A stretch of 6,042 nt of DNA, from contig PLXD01000505.1 of the NCBI GenBank assembly GCA_003151295.1, positions 18,380 through 24,421 on the forward strand, given 5' to 3'. A program made the translations under genes and the position numbers. This DNA comes from Chitinophagaceae bacterium (lineage in GTDB: Bacteria; Bacteroidota; Bacteroidia; Chitinophagales; Chitinophagaceae). Positions within the stretch are counted from its first letter, which is position 1. The number at the start of each line of letters is the position of its first letter. The notes beneath the pieces are model-generated. The model was not told the origin of the DNA and did no database searches. It saw nothing but the letters and a program-made list of their open reading frames with translations. Below, in pieces: positions 4,963 through 6,042 of the stretch.

Positions 4963-6042
4963 TTATTTTTTGAAATCGTTGATGCCGTAATAATACACTT
5001 CTTTGCCATCGGGATATACACCCTGTATCTGGAAGTTTGACGATTGATTACTCAAGGCTTCTTTCAGCTCATCAACTGTTTTGATATTTTGATCGCCGAT
5101 TTTAGTAATGATAAAGCCGGCACGCATATTTGTTTCATTGCTGATGAGACCATTATGAATATTCGTCACCTGCACCCCACCGTCAATGCCCATTTTGGAA
5201 GCGTCATCCTGGCTAATGGCCGCGAAGTTAGCACCTAGGGATTCAATGACCGCGGTTTTCTGGCTGGCAAAGGTCCCTAACTTATTTTTTAACACTACTT
5301 CTACCGTTTTTTCATTGCCGTCTCTCAGGTAGGTGATCATTATTTTATCTCCCGGTTTTTCGCGCGCAATCTGTTCCGATAATTGCGAACCGATGCTTAC
5401 TGCGACACCGTTTATTTTAATGATGGCATCGCTTTTTCTAAGACCTGCTTCGGCAGCTGCGCCGGTAGGATCGACTTCCATGATCCATACTCCGTTTACA
5501 TCGTCATTGATTCCCAATTCCTTTTTCTTTGAATCGTCTAATTGTTCGGGCGCCATGCTGATGCCGAGGTAGCCTCTTTGCACAGAACCGAATTTCATAA
5601 TATCTCCGATGACTTTTTTCACAAGGTTCGAAGGAATAGAATACGCATAGCCTGCGTAAGAGCCGGTAGGAGATGCAATAGCCGAATTGATTCCGATTAA
5701 CTCGCCATTCGTATTGACAAGAGCGCCACCGCTGCTGCCCGGATTGACAGCGGCATCCGTCTGGATAAAAGATTCGACTGGAGCGGAACCCTGCCTGTTG
5801 ATGCCGATATTCCTGGATTTAGCGCTTATGATGCCTTCTGTAACGGTAACATCTAAGTTTAACGGGTAGCCGATCGCCAATACCCATTGCCCTAATCTCG
5901 CGTCATCTGAATTTCCCATCGGCATGGAAGATAAATCGTGTGCGTCAATTTTTATTAAAGCGAGATCGGTATTGGCATCCGTTCCGATAACCTTCGCTTT
6001 ATAGTTTTTTCTGTCGTTTAAAGTGACGGTAACATCGGAGGC
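4963..6042 (-). CDS. HtrA/DegP-type serine protease with two PDZ domains (5' end outside window)
   Basis: This is a periplasmic quality-control protease/chaperone of the trypsin-like S1C (HtrA/Deg) family. The visible 359 residues lack the N-terminus: signal peptide and catalytic His lie beyond the right edge. The frame is open from 6042, and an internal ATG at 5923-5925 is not the true start. The catalytic Asp is visible residue 26 in NTDLALIKI. The catalytic Ser is visible residue 104 (codon 5731-5733) in NPGSSGGALVNTNGELIGIN; the usual motif is GNSGG, so Asn is replaced by Ser next to the nucleophile. PDZ1 spans about visible residues 157-251 (starting GYLGISMAPEQL, with GVWIMEVDPTGAAAEAGLRK). 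PDZ2 spans about 267-354 (with NMRAGFIITKIGDQNIKTV). The end DFKK and the stop are followed by a terminator, so it is the last gene of its transcript. No lesions are seen, in contrast to the plus-strand block. Confidence 0.95.
   Translation of the reverse strand, partial: ASDVTVTLNDRKNYKAKVIGTDANTDLALIKIDAHDLSSMPMGNSDDARLGQWVLAIGYPLNLDVTVTEGIISAKSRNIGINRQGSAPVESFIQTDAAVNPGSSGGALVNTNGELIGINSAIASPTGSYAGYAYSIPSNLVKKVIGDIMKFGSVQRGYLGISMAPEQLDDSKKKELGINDDVNGVWIMEVDPTGAAAEAGLRKSDAIIKINGVAVSIGSQLSEQIAREKPGDKIMITYLRDGNEKTVEVVLKNKLGTFASQKTAVIESLGANFAAISQDDASKMGIDGGVQVTNIHNGLISNETNMRAGFIITKIGDQNIKTVDELKEALSNQSSNFQIQGVYPDGKEVYYYGINDFKK

Overview
The window looks like chromosomal DNA of a Bacteroidota bacterium, most likely a Chitinophagaceae-type soil or plant-associated organism. 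This rests on recalled family similarity, since no search was possible. The reasons are the protein families present (GH39, a glucoamylase/GH144-type protein and a Cys-rich GMC flavoprotein resembling Chitinophaga-type proteins), the HtrA protease with two PDZ domains, moderate GC content, and genes that mostly lack a clear Shine-Dalgarno sequence.

Positions 30-4411 form one plus-strand gene block. In order it holds: a stub of cytochrome c oxidase subunit II; a GH39 (beta-xylosidase family) gene; a full-length glucoamylase-family/GH144-type gene; a GMC-family FAD oxidoreductase; and an aquaporin/MIP channel. The genes are tightly packed. The oxidase reading frame overlaps the GH39 start, GH39 and GH144 share an ATGA overlap, 15 bp separate GH144 from GMC, and 37 bp separate GMC from the aquaporin. 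Together they suggest an ancestral operon for breaking down and oxidising glycans or sugars, with a membrane channel and a link to respiration.

The striking point is that four of the five plus-strand genes are broken. Most breaks are missing internal segments rather than point stops. GH39 jumps from the end of its acid/base half to its C-terminal domain in another frame, so the nucleophile half is gone. The GMC gene lacks the rest of its FAD-binding glycine motif, a middle segment and a third segment, with two frame changes. The aquaporin lacks a middle segment, has a single-base shift in a T run and has altered NPA motifs. The oxidase gene lacks its CuA domain and a good start. Only the GH144-type gene keeps its full length, and it carries an Ala where I recall a conserved Glu. 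The block is either an operon in advanced decay by short deletions or an assembly/consensus artefact.

Positions 4420-6042 are on the minus strand and look healthy. There is a small four-helix membrane protein of unknown function (4420-4848), a strong rho-independent terminator (4901-4939), and the C-terminal 359 residues of an HtrA/DegP-type periplasmic serine protease that runs off the right edge. The damage stops at the convergent boundary at 4411/4420. No RNA genes, CRISPR arrays, insertion sequences or transposases were seen.
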